Origin: Ensifer adhaerens | GTDB lineage: Bacteria > Pseudomonadota > Alphaproteobacteria > Rhizobiales > Rhizobiaceae | DNA: 64,000 bases | Direction: 5' to 3' | NCBI RefSeq assembly: GCF_000697965.2 | Contig: NZ_CP015880.1 | Location: 2,800,001-2,864,000 of the forward strand | Part shown: positions 55,510-62,822 of the stretch, one piece after another | How positions within the stretch are numbered: position 1 is the stretch's first letter | How the letters are laid out: each line of letters opens with the position of its first letter | Notes under the pieces: model-generated | Told to the model about the DNA's origin: nothing | Database searches by the model: none | What the model saw: only the letters and a program-made list of their open reading frames with translations | Position numbers and translations under genes: made by a program

Positions 55510-55904
55510 AGCAGAGCATCCGCCGCGATGTCGTTGGCCGTCCGCTCGTCGCGCCGGATTTTGCCCGACGCAACATGGCCAGCGAGTGCCGTTTCCGCCG
55601 CCTCGCGCCAGTTCGCCTGGTCGGCGAGCGAGATGTTGTCATCGGCGAGGATTTTGGCGACCAGCGTGTCGAGCTGGTCCGCGTCGTCGACGACAATCAA
55701 CGCGCGGACAGCGCAGGCAACGGCCTTCGGCTCGAAACCCAGCAGCCGCGCGTAGACCTCATCAATCGTCCTGGCGCCGATCGCCTGCGAGAGCCGGGCA
55801 AGACCGGAGAAGGTGACGGCGATGCGGAAATCGATGGCGCCGATCTTGACCGGCGCCTCTCCGCGGATGGGGTTGGCTTCTGTTTCCACTGTCGCCTCCG
55901 TCAC
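55485..55904 (-). CDS. Tail assembly chaperone (G-like, gene-transfer-agent gp10 type)
   Basis: 139 residues: IGAIDFRIAVTFSGLARLSQAIGARTIDEVYARLLG is the Phage_TAC_11-like core, and the rest is helical. Ends ALLGKPVSPS. Its stop overlaps the -1-frame extension, the arrangement of lambda G/GT. Overlaps the tail tube gene by ATGA. The short product and the fusion product would be made at a ratio set by slippage. Confidence 0.82.
   Translation of the reverse strand: MTEATVETEANPIRGEAPVKIGAIDFRIAVTFSGLARLSQAIGARTIDEVYARLLGFEPKAVACAVRALIVVDDADQLDTLVAKILADDNISLADQANWREAAETALAGHVASGKIRRDERTANDIAADALLGKPVSPS
55503..55509 (-). promoter_or_regulatory. Slippery heptamer G-GGA-AAG for -1 frameshifting
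   Basis: On the minus strand CTG-GGA-AAG-CCC in the zero frame contains GGGAAAG, the same heptamer and phase as the lambda G-T site. Slippage gives GGG-AAA-GCC-CGT and enters the T-domain frame. Confidence 0.8.
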
Positions 55905-56311
55905 ACGGCCGCTACGAAGGTGATGACGCCGGTCATCGCGCAGCGAATGTCCATCTGCAGCTCATTCGTCTTGTCACCGGAGAAGGTGATCGAAATGAGC
56001 ATGTCGCCCTCGAAGGTGCCAACGCCCGGCACGGTCACCTGGTATTCCCTGATGACCTGGTTGATGGCATCCGCCGCAACTTCCTTCATGACGGCGCTGC
56101 TGACGAAAGCGCCCTGTCCGCTGAATCGGATGGACTGGATGCCGTACATCAGCGCGAGGGTGAGTTTTTCCCCCGGATCCGTGCAGTTTGGCTTGGTGAT
56201 ATCGATCTCCTCGTTGTTGATTTCGAGGGATCGCTGTTCGGTGATGCAGGCGAGAGTGAACGCGCCCGCAAGCGCAGAGCGAGCAAGGGTAAGCTGACGG
56301 CCGAGAGCCAT
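55901..56311 (-). CDS. Major tail tube protein
   Basis: 136 residues. A single beta-rich domain (RSLEINNEEIDITKPNCTDPGEKLTLALMYGIQSIRFSGQGAFVS) typical of TP901-1/gpV tube proteins, which polymerise in rings of six around the tape measure. It lies immediately before the tail chaperones, as in most siphophages; 4-nt overlap. Confidence 0.82.
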   Translation of the reverse strand: MALGRQLTLARSALAGAFTLACITEQRSLEINNEEIDITKPNCTDPGEKLTLALMYGIQSIRFSGQGAFVSSAVMKEVAADAINQVIREYQVTVPGVGTFEGDMLISITFSGDKTNELQMDIRCAMTGVITFVAAV

Positions 56312-56343
56312 GGCAAGATCCTCTATTGTTGGGATTGGGAGCG

Positions 56344-56808
56344 CTAGAGCGCGACTTGCTGCGGATCGGCCGCAAGGGTTTTGTAGGCGACCCGGTAATT
56401 GATTGAACCGGCGCCGATAGACAGACCGGTCTGAGAATTCACGTAGTGGCGCTCGGACTCGAGTGTGACCTCAACCACGAGGCCATCGAGTTCGATGGCA
56501 GCGCCCATGACGCTTTCCACTTCGACACAGATCTCGTCGAACTCAAGCTCCGGATCATCGTCACGAAGGTGAACCACGATCGACAGCGGCAAGTGGCGAT
56601 CATAGCCATCCTCGCCGTTCGGCCCGGAGAACGGCCGCATGGTGGCGATTTCGTTGCTATCGGACCATGTCGGCGTCAAAGCCGGCAAACTTTCCTGACG
56701 GATCGCGCCCTTGCGTCCTCGGGTTACTTTGTCGGGACCGGAGAAGCGCGCGATGGTGACCAGCCGCGCCTTCACCGCGTCGAAGATCTGGGTGCGCAAG
56801 TGTGCCAT
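56344..56808 (-). CDS. Tail completion / minor tail protein (U/Z-like)
   Basis: 154 residues: MAHLRTQIFDAVKARLVTIARF opens a helix, followed by a beta sheet with a pattern of tail terminators (HLPLSIVVHLRDDDPELEFDEICVEVES). The start at 56808 follows the preceding gene by 1 nt; the open frame upstream is low-complexity. Position between head-tail joining and tube genes supports a tail-terminator role. Confidence 0.75.
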   Translation of the reverse strand: MAHLRTQIFDAVKARLVTIARFSGPDKVTRGRKGAIRQESLPALTPTWSDSNEIATMRPFSGPNGEDGYDRHLPLSIVVHLRDDDPELEFDEICVEVESVMGAAIELDGLVVEVTLESERHYVNSQTGLSIGAGSINYRVAYKTLAADPQQVAL

Positions 56809-56809
56809 G

Positions 56810-57103
56810 TCAGGCGATCTTCTTGCCAAGATCGCGGAGCGCCTGACCGAGGATCTCGGTAGAGTAACCGAGCGCCACGATCTGCTCGCGCGTCTTCTTC
56901 TGGTCTGCAAGGTGACCGACGTCCGAGCGGATCGCCGAGCGCAGGCGCGACGGCAACTGCTGCCACGGTCGCTGCGTCATGCCGCCGACGGCCTTGCGAG
57001 CCGCTTCCTTCTTCGCGCCTTCCTCGGTGGCGAAGAGCGCCTGGCAGATCTCTTCGACCGGATCGACCTTCGCGGCCGCCGGCGCGTCCTGTTCCTGTTT
57101 CAT
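56810..57103 (-). CDS. Hypothetical head-tail region protein
   Basis: 97 residues, highly charged and helical (EEICQALFATEEGAKKEAARKAVGG; QIVALGYSTEILGQALRDLGKK). No family recognised. Tight packing between the FII-like and tail-completion genes implies a structural or assembly role. Confidence 0.7.
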   Translation of the reverse strand: MKQEQDAPAAAKVDPVEEICQALFATEEGAKKEAARKAVGGMTQRPWQQLPSRLRSAIRSDVGHLADQKKTREQIVALGYSTEILGQALRDLGKKIA

Positions 57104-57104
57104 G

Positions 57105-57434
57105 TCAGATGTCTCCTGAAAGCGAGAGCTTGAGCATGGCCCGGGCGTCGTCGCTCACGTTGATGATGGGATAGGTCACGCCGTCGATCGCGACCGTGTC
57201 GCGCCTGCTTTCGAGTCCGGGCACATCGGTCGCGGCAACGGCGAGCAAATGTGTCGTTCCCTCGACCGCCTGGTCGACCTCTTCCATAAGCTCGACGTCG
57301 CGCCAGACGCGGAGGATGCCCCGAACAGCCTTCGGACTGACGACGCCGGCGATGGTGAACACAGCATCGACGTTGCCGAAGGCCTTTGCGAACTTCGACC
57401 CCATGCGGGCGAAGATTTCGGGGCGCCGGATCAT
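57105..57434 (-). CDS. Head-tail joining protein (FII-like)
   Basis: 109 residues: RRPEIFARMGSKFAKAFGNVDAVFTIAG, then strands with HLLAVAATDVPGLESRRDTVAIDGVTYPI, matching the small beta-barrel of lambda gpFII-like connectors that cap the portal for tail attachment. Overlaps the FI-like gene by ATGA. Confidence 0.78.
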   Translation of the reverse strand: MIRRPEIFARMGSKFAKAFGNVDAVFTIAGVVSPKAVRGILRVWRDVELMEEVDQAVEGTTHLLAVAATDVPGLESRRDTVAIDGVTYPIINVSDDARAMLKLSLSGDI

Positions 57435-57877
57435 CTCACGGTCAGCTTTTCGATGTTGGCCTCAAGGGTCTTGACCTGACCCTGCAGAGCCTTCACCTGA
57501 TCGGCCAGCACCTGGTTATCCTTGCTGAACGCGTCGTTTTCAGCTTCGAGTTCATCGTTCTTCTTCGACAGCGCCTTGCTGTTTTCGAAGGCAGTGTCGC
57601 GCTCGGCCGTGAGGCGGTCGACGTCGCCCTGCAGTTCGTCGCGCTCGCTGGTAAGCTTCGCGAACTCGTCGCGGATCCTCGCCAGATCCGCGCTGCTGGG
57701 GATCGGACCTTCGGATGCATCGGGGCCACCGTTGTAGTCGCCGAAGTTGGTGCGCAGGTTCTTCACCTCGTCGTCGGACAAGCCGCCGCTGGCACCTACG
57801 GGCACCGGCTCACCGGGCTTATAGACCTTCTTGCCGAGGGTGACGGTGACGTTGAACTTCTCTGTCCTTTTGCTCAT
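57431..57877 (-). CDS. FI-like DNA-packaging accessory protein with coiled coil
   Basis: 148 residues. N-terminal beta segment (KFNVTVTLGKKVYKPGEPVP), then a linker and a long coiled coil (about 65-145: ELQGDVDRLTAERD, then NDELEAENDAFSKDNQ). Position after the capsid gene matches lambda FI, which stimulates terminase. GGAGG is 5 nt before the ATG. Confidence 0.7.
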   Translation of the reverse strand: MSKRTEKFNVTVTLGKKVYKPGEPVPVGASGGLSDDEVKNLRTNFGDYNGGPDASEGPIPSSADLARIRDEFAKLTSERDELQGDVDRLTAERDTAFENSKALSKKNDELEAENDAFSKDNQVLADQVKALQGQVKTLEANIEKLTVR

Positions 57878-57957
57878 CGGAGCCTCCAAATTCCGTCATG
57901 CTCCGCCGCCACGACAACGGCGGAGATGATGCGGATGCAGTGGTTTTCAGGGATGGA

Positions 57958-58986
57958 TCAGCGGACCAGCGCGAAGAGGCTGGCGTCGGGCTCCGGCATG
58001 ATCGGCAGCGGGGCCGACTGCGTCTGCACGATCGTGCGCGACGGGTTCTTCTCCTTCCACATGTCCGGGAAGCGTTCGAGGGAGATCAGAGCGTCGTTGT
58101 CCAGAATAGCGCCGTAGGCGAAGTGCCCCAGGAAGCCGAAGGGATCGAAGATACCGACGCCGAACGAAGGCCAGAAGTTCTGCTTCGCCCCGCCAACCGT
58201 GTAGGGCTGCGAATACTGGATGAAGGTCAGTTCGCCGATCGTGCCGAGAACGGTGTAGTACTTGTTCTCCGCGCCGGTCGAGACAGGACCAAGCTGCATG
58301 ATGCCGCCGTCCTGGCGCCGGTTATCCAGCATCTCCTGGAAGCGAGGCGACTTTTTCAGGAGACCTGCGGCGCCCGGGCCAAGCAGGACTTCCCGGGCGT
58401 TAAAGCCGCCGGTGTCACCCAGCAACTGAGCCCACTTTTCAACGTCGTCCATCGGATCCACACCGGCCTCACCCCAGCGGGCCGCTCCCGCGAGCGCGAT
58501 CGTAAGCGCCGCATCGCGACCGTAGGCAATCGTCTGTGTCGGGTAGTCCTCGCCCTGAACGACGACCTGACCGGTGCGCAGTGCCTGCGAGCACATGAAC
58601 TCTTCGCGTCGGGTGATGCGCTGATCCTGGTCGTCGATGATCGTCGCGAGGTTGTATGCATAGCGCGACGCCGGTGTGTCACGGCCGCCGATCGGCTCGC
58701 CCGGGATGCGGATCATGTTGCCGCGCGGACGTAGCGTGTTCTGCGGCTTCACATAGGCGGGCGTAAAGCTGGTCGCCTTGAAGCCGCGGTTGGAGGAGTC
58801 CTTGCCGGGAACGTCCGGATGCACGAACGGAGCGAGTTCGCGATCGGGCAGAATCTTATCAAAAACGATCTCTTCCATGTCGGAAAGAACGGTCGTCGAG
58901 AAGTAACGGTCGCGCAGGAAGGCCTCTGGCCGGTCGCGAGGCGGCAGAACCTGAATGAGTTCTGCAGTGTTGAGAAGCATATCCAT
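57958..58986 (-). CDS. Major capsid protein (lambda gpE family)
   Basis: 342 residues. HK97-fold capsid subunit: MLLNTAELIQVLPPRDRPEAFLRDRYF at the N-terminus, RELAPFVHPDVPGKDSS in the E-loop region, and WKEKNPSRTIVQTQSAPLPIMPEPDASLFA at the end are typical of phage major capsid protein E. Follows the decoration protein by 28 nt. ATG-GAT-ATG leaves the start uncertain by two codons. Confidence 0.92.
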   Translation of the reverse strand: MDMLLNTAELIQVLPPRDRPEAFLRDRYFSTTVLSDMEEIVFDKILPDRELAPFVHPDVPGKDSSNRGFKATSFTPAYVKPQNTLRPRGNMIRIPGEPIGGRDTPASRYAYNLATIIDDQDQRITRREEFMCSQALRTGQVVVQGEDYPTQTIAYGRDAALTIALAGAARWGEAGVDPMDDVEKWAQLLGDTGGFNAREVLLGPGAAGLLKKSPRFQEMLDNRRQDGGIMQLGPVSTGAENKYYTVLGTIGELTFIQYSQPYTVGGAKQNFWPSFGVGIFDPFGFLGHFAYGAILDNDALISLERFPDMWKEKNPSRTIVQTQSAPLPIMPEPDASLFALVR

Positions 58987-59014
58987 GTGTGAGGAACCTT
59001 TCAGGTCTTTGCCG

Positions 59015-59371
59015 TCACTTCAGCGTGCGGACGTAGAGCGGCGCGCTTGCCTTGCGGAAAGCGGCTTCTACGGTCGCGGTTGTGTGACCAGCGCCAAGGA
59101 TGAGTTTCGATGCATCGAGGCCGGCGCCCGCATAGGCGGGTGCTACGACATCACCGGCGGATGCGTCGCAGTCGATCGCGAGCACGAGGCCCGGCGTCTG
59201 CGAGCCGTCGGCTGCGGCCGAGGCGGACAAGATGTACTTGTCCGAAGCGGTGATGTTGCCGATCACGGCGCCGCGCTTCAAGTTCTGGCCGCTGGCGATC
59301 GTGATATTGCGGGTAACGACCGGCACGTCGGAGACGAGCAGATCGTTCGGGGCGAAGGTTGCTTCAGCCAT
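59015..59371 (-). CDS. Head decoration protein (gpD-like)
   Basis: 118 residues: NDLLVSDVPVVTRNITIASGQNLKRGAVIGNITASDKY is the beta-rich trimer domain of lambda gpD-type proteins that clamp the expanded capsid. Sits before the capsid gene, as in lambda. Confidence 0.85.
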   Translation of the reverse strand: MAEATFAPNDLLVSDVPVVTRNITIASGQNLKRGAVIGNITASDKYILSASAAADGSQTPGLVLAIDCDASAGDVVAPAYAGAGLDASKLILGAGHTTATVEAAFRKASAPLYVRTLK

Positions 59372-59375
59372 TGAA

Positions 59376-59930
59376 TCAGGCTCCCTTGCGGTTACGGCCG
59401 TGGATGGCCTTGATGGTGTTGCCGATGCCGGCGATCACGGCCTGGCGCTCGGAGGACTTGCCGCCACCCGGAGTACCCGCGCCGAGTTTCGGGGTCTTGC
59501 CCTTCATGCGGGCGCCGAGGCTGGAACCGCCGCCGCCAGCCGATGCCAGGAGGGCGCCGGCTTCCCTGGCCGTGTAGAACTTCGATCCGAAGGCCAATTC
59601 GTTCGCCAAGCCGGGATTGCTCTCGGCTTTCGGGTGCGTAAGGATCGAGCGAATCCGCCCCTGCTCGGCGCGACGGATGGCACTGGCAGAAGTGGTCTTG
59701 CCTTCGTCCGTCTCGTCCTCGTCGGTTTCGGCAGAGGTGTCTTCTTCCTCGGTCTCAGCCTCGGGGTCCGTCACGTCGTCTTCGGCAGAGGTTTCATCCT
59801 CAGTGCCTTCTGCAGTTTCTTCTTCTTCAAGTTCTTCCGGCCGTTCTTCTTCCAGCCGGGAGCCCTTTTTGCCGCTAATGGCGGCGAGCACGCTCCGCGT
59901 GAGCGCGCTGGTGCGCGTCAAGTTCGACAT
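59376..59930 (-). CDS. Acidic low-complexity protein, probable scaffold
   Basis: 184 residues. A very acidic middle (about 28-75, runs of E/D with T and S) separates a short basic N-terminus and a C-terminal helical part (LANELAFGSKFYTAREAGALLASAGG). Position between the protease and decoration genes is that of lambda Nu3, the internal scaffold. The C-terminal part resembles the region kept in some rhizobial phage head proteins. Function inferred from position. Confidence 0.65.
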   Translation of the reverse strand: MSNLTRTSALTRSVLAAISGKKGSRLEEERPEELEEEETAEGTEDETSAEDDVTDPEAETEEEDTSAETDEDETDEGKTTSASAIRRAEQGRIRSILTHPKAESNPGLANELAFGSKFYTAREAGALLASAGGGGSSLGARMKGKTPKLGAGTPGGGKSSERQAVIAGIGNTIKAIHGRNRKGA

Positions 59931-59954
59931 TCGTCGTCTCCGTGTGATGGTGGG

Positions 59955-60863
59955 TTAGCCGGCTGTCCGGCTCAGTTCCGCTTCGAAGGCCGCAAGGACC
60001 TGCGAAGGACGTACAACCGCGTCGGCGAGGCCGGCCTCAACCGCCTTTTGTCCGCGATAGAACCGCGCCTCTGTGGCGAGAGCGGATTGCTGTGTGAGGC
60101 GGCCGGCGCGGAAGCGCGCAACGGTCGCTGCAAATTCGACGCGAAGCTCTTCGAGCTCGGCGAGTTCCTGTTTCAAGACATCTTCGGGGATAGCCTGATA
60201 GGGATTGAAGTCGGCCTTGTGCGCGCCAGCTGAAAGGATCGTGACGTTCAGACCCTCCTTTGCCAGCCACGCGCTCATGTCGACATGCATGGAAATGACA
60301 CCGATAGAACCGCAGATCCCGGTCTGAGGAATGACGACCTGTCGGGCCGGCGATGCACACAGATAACCGGCAGAGCAAGCATGATCGGTAAGCACTGCGA
60401 TCGTCGGCTTCATCTGCGAAAGCTCGAAGATCTGCTCGGCGCAATCAAAGGCGCCAGTCACCTCGCCGCCAAAGCTGTCAACCTCAAGCACCACTGCCTT
60501 GACGTCGGCGCGCTCAATGCAATCGCGAACCTGAAGCGCAATCGCTTCATAGCTCGTCATACCGCACGACTGGCCGATCCACTTGCCCTTGTTGACCAAA
60601 GAGCCCTCGATCTCGATCAGCGCAATGCCACGTTCGGACAACATCTTGGGGCCTTTGTAGACGTCGTCTCCCCAATAGTCCTTCGCGTCCCGCAGCTTCT
60701 CGCCGATCAGGCCCATCTCTTCGCCACCCGCCACATGCGCGGCAACATCCGGCGCACCGAGGACCCGTGGCCCGAAGGCACGCGCAATGATGTCGCCCTT
60801 TGCAGGGTGCAACATCAGCGGCGTACCGAACATACGGCTGGCGATTTCAGGATAGTTCCTCAT
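59955..60863 (-). CDS. S49-family head maturation protease (gpC-like)
   Basis: 302 residues. ClpP/SppA-fold: VVLEVDSFGGEVTGAFDCAEQI, then AVLTDHACSAGYLCASPARQVVIPQTGICGSIGVI, with serine of S-A-G-Y as nucleophile. Processes scaffold and portal during prohead maturation. ATGA overlap with the portal gene. As in other phages of this type, protease and scaffold are adjacent genes. Confidence 0.9.
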   Translation of the reverse strand: MRNYPEIASRMFGTPLMLHPAKGDIIARAFGPRVLGAPDVAAHVAGGEEMGLIGEKLRDAKDYWGDDVYKGPKMLSERGIALIEIEGSLVNKGKWIGQSCGMTSYEAIALQVRDCIERADVKAVVLEVDSFGGEVTGAFDCAEQIFELSQMKPTIAVLTDHACSAGYLCASPARQVVIPQTGICGSIGVISMHVDMSAWLAKEGLNVTILSAGAHKADFNPYQAIPEDVLKQELAELEELRVEFAATVARFRAGRLTQQSALATEARFYRGQKAVEAGLADAVVRPSQVLAAFEAELSRTAG

Positions 60864-62581
60864 GCCGGTTTCCTTCTGGCAATCGCAGGGATGCCGACCG
60901 GGTGCCGGCGGGCAGACTTGCGGCCGTTGACCTCCTCCTCGGTATCCTCCCCGGGTTCGCGATCATCAGCCGGGTTCACGCGTGGACGCGCCGGGACATC
61001 GGCAGGCCCCATGGGCAAGCCCAGTTTTTCATAGAAGCTGCGCTCGCGTGCCCGCTGCAGCGCGTCCATCTTCCAATCCCTGCCCTGCTCTGCCGATTCC
61101 TGCTGCAGCGTCGTCAGGTTGTTTTCGATGCGCTCGCCGGCAGCCTGCGCTTCGCGCAACGGATCAATCCAGCCACGGCCAGGACCGATCCAGTCCGCGT
61201 GGCACCAGGCCGCCGGGTTCTGGTCGAACGGCACGGCGCCGGCGGGAAGTGCGATCAGGCCCTTGTCGAAGATCTCCTCAAGGAACGCACGATAGATCGG
61301 GGCCATGAACTGGGCTGCAAAACCGCCCTTCTTTGCCGTCAGTCCACGCCAGATTTCGAGCAGGGCGGCACGTGCCGACGAGTAGTTGACGTTGCTCCAG
61401 TCCATGGTCAGCTGCTCGTAGGTGATGCCGATCGCGCTCGCGACCTTGCGCAACGCAGCATTCACGAAGGCCTCGAAGTTCGCATTCGGATGCTCCGGCT
61501 TTGTCAGGGTCGCCTTTTCCCCCGGCTGCAGCATGTTGACGCGAACGCCGGGAAGGTCGATCGGCGCAGCGCTGTAATAGGCCTTCTGCGCGTCCGACAT
61601 CTCGCCGTAGACGCTTGCAACCTTCTGGGCCGACACGTCTTCGCCCATGGCGTCGAGAAACTCTTCCGGATCGAAGGGCGTCTCGATGAAGGCGGCCATG
61701 ACTGCGTTCAATGCCGCCGCCTGGCTTTCGAAGTCCTCATAATCGGTCGACTGTTTGATCGAGCGGATGATGGGCGCCCAGTCCGAAACCCCGCGCGTCA
61801 TGCCGGCGCGCTTCTGTTCGAAGGCATGAACGACGATCGGTCGCCCCCATTCGGTTTCCCGCTCGACATACTCCCATTGCCACAGCCCGGTATTGCCGGC
61901 GAAGATTTCGCCGGGATGCGACTTGCGGAAATGATAGCCCTGCGGTGCGCCGTAACCGTTGATCACGACCCCGTCGCGCAGGAACTCGTCATCCATGCGC
62001 CCATTCGGGTTTGAGCATCGTGCCGGGTCGACGACATGAACAGCGGTCTGGAACAACGGAGCGTTGTCGTGCCAGACGATGACGCCCATCGCCTCGCCCT
62101 CAGGGCCGAACCGTTGACGCGCGGCAAGGCCGAGAATACCGGCCATCGTTTTCGTCCGCTCGGCATCGCACCACTTGTCGACGTCATGCGTGTAGTCGCG
62201 CCACAAGGCCTCGATCCTGTCGGAGATCGCATCGGCTTGTTCGAACGTCATGTTGAGCGAGACGTGGTTCGGCCTGGCGGCAAGCGTCCAGCCCGAACCG
62301 ATGATGTTGTCAACGAGACGCGAGGTACCGGCAGCACCCCAGCCGTCATTGCGGGCGACGTCGTTGAGACGGTCGACCAGGTCGACGCGGTTCCACGACA
62401 ACGCCGACTGGCCCGACCAGGTGCCCGGCCGCCATTTGGCAAGAGACGGATGATCATTGGCGGCACCCTGGTAAGCGGTAGATGCCATCATCCGGTTCTT
62501 CGTCATCTGCATACGCGCAGCTGCGCGCAGGGCATCGGGCAACGGCTTGTCATCCGGGCCGTAAATCGCGACATCGCTCAT
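60860..62581 (-). CDS. Portal protein (lambda gpB family)
   Basis: 573 residues; forms the dodecameric ring through which DNA enters. RNDGWGAAGTSRLVDNIIGSGWTLAARP and the central domain with VEKRETEWGRP-like strands (VERETEWGRPIVVHAFEQKRAGMTRGVSDWAP) are characteristic, as is VASAIGITYEQLTMDWSNVNYSSARAALLEIWRG. A proline-rich, basic C-terminus is probably cut by the S49 protease. Overlaps the gpW-like gene by 4 nt. Confidence 0.92.
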   Translation of the reverse strand: MSDVAIYGPDDKPLPDALRAAARMQMTKNRMMASTAYQGAANDHPSLAKWRPGTWSGQSALSWNRVDLVDRLNDVARNDGWGAAGTSRLVDNIIGSGWTLAARPNHVSLNMTFEQADAISDRIEALWRDYTHDVDKWCDAERTKTMAGILGLAARQRFGPEGEAMGVIVWHDNAPLFQTAVHVVDPARCSNPNGRMDDEFLRDGVVINGYGAPQGYHFRKSHPGEIFAGNTGLWQWEYVERETEWGRPIVVHAFEQKRAGMTRGVSDWAPIIRSIKQSTDYEDFESQAAALNAVMAAFIETPFDPEEFLDAMGEDVSAQKVASVYGEMSDAQKAYYSAAPIDLPGVRVNMLQPGEKATLTKPEHPNANFEAFVNAALRKVASAIGITYEQLTMDWSNVNYSSARAALLEIWRGLTAKKGGFAAQFMAPIYRAFLEEIFDKGLIALPAGAVPFDQNPAAWCHADWIGPGRGWIDPLREAQAAGERIENNLTTLQQESAEQGRDWKMDALQRARERSFYEKLGLPMGPADVPARPRVNPADDREPGEDTEEEVNGRKSARRHPVGIPAIARRKPA

Positions 62582-62814
62582 CCGAAGATCACCCCTCGGC
62601 TACGGGCTCGGCCCATTCGACGCTGGCCAAGCTGCGCCTCAAGACTGCGCACGTACTGGCGCAAGTTCCCGGCATTGGCTGCGACATAGGTGATCGCCTC
62701 GCCGTTGTAGTTAAGGCTGACTTCCGCGCGGCCGATCTCCAGTTGGTGGAGTGCCTCGCGCGCTTCCGTGAGCCGCGCCTGCAGCACGGCACGTTCCTGT
62801 TCGGTCAAAGCCAT
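62578..62814 (-). CDS. gpW-like head-tail joining protein
   Basis: 78 residues: two helices around a short beta hairpin (EQERAVLQARLTEAREALHQLEIG, then EVSLNYNGEAITYVAANAGNLRQYVRSLEAQLG), the gpW fold. Located between terminase and portal genes as in lambda, 8 nt after terminase. Confidence 0.88.
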   Translation of the reverse strand: MALTEQERAVLQARLTEAREALHQLEIGRAEVSLNYNGEAITYVAANAGNLRQYVRSLEAQLGQRRMGRARSRGVIFG

Positions 62815-62822
62815 GTGAGATC

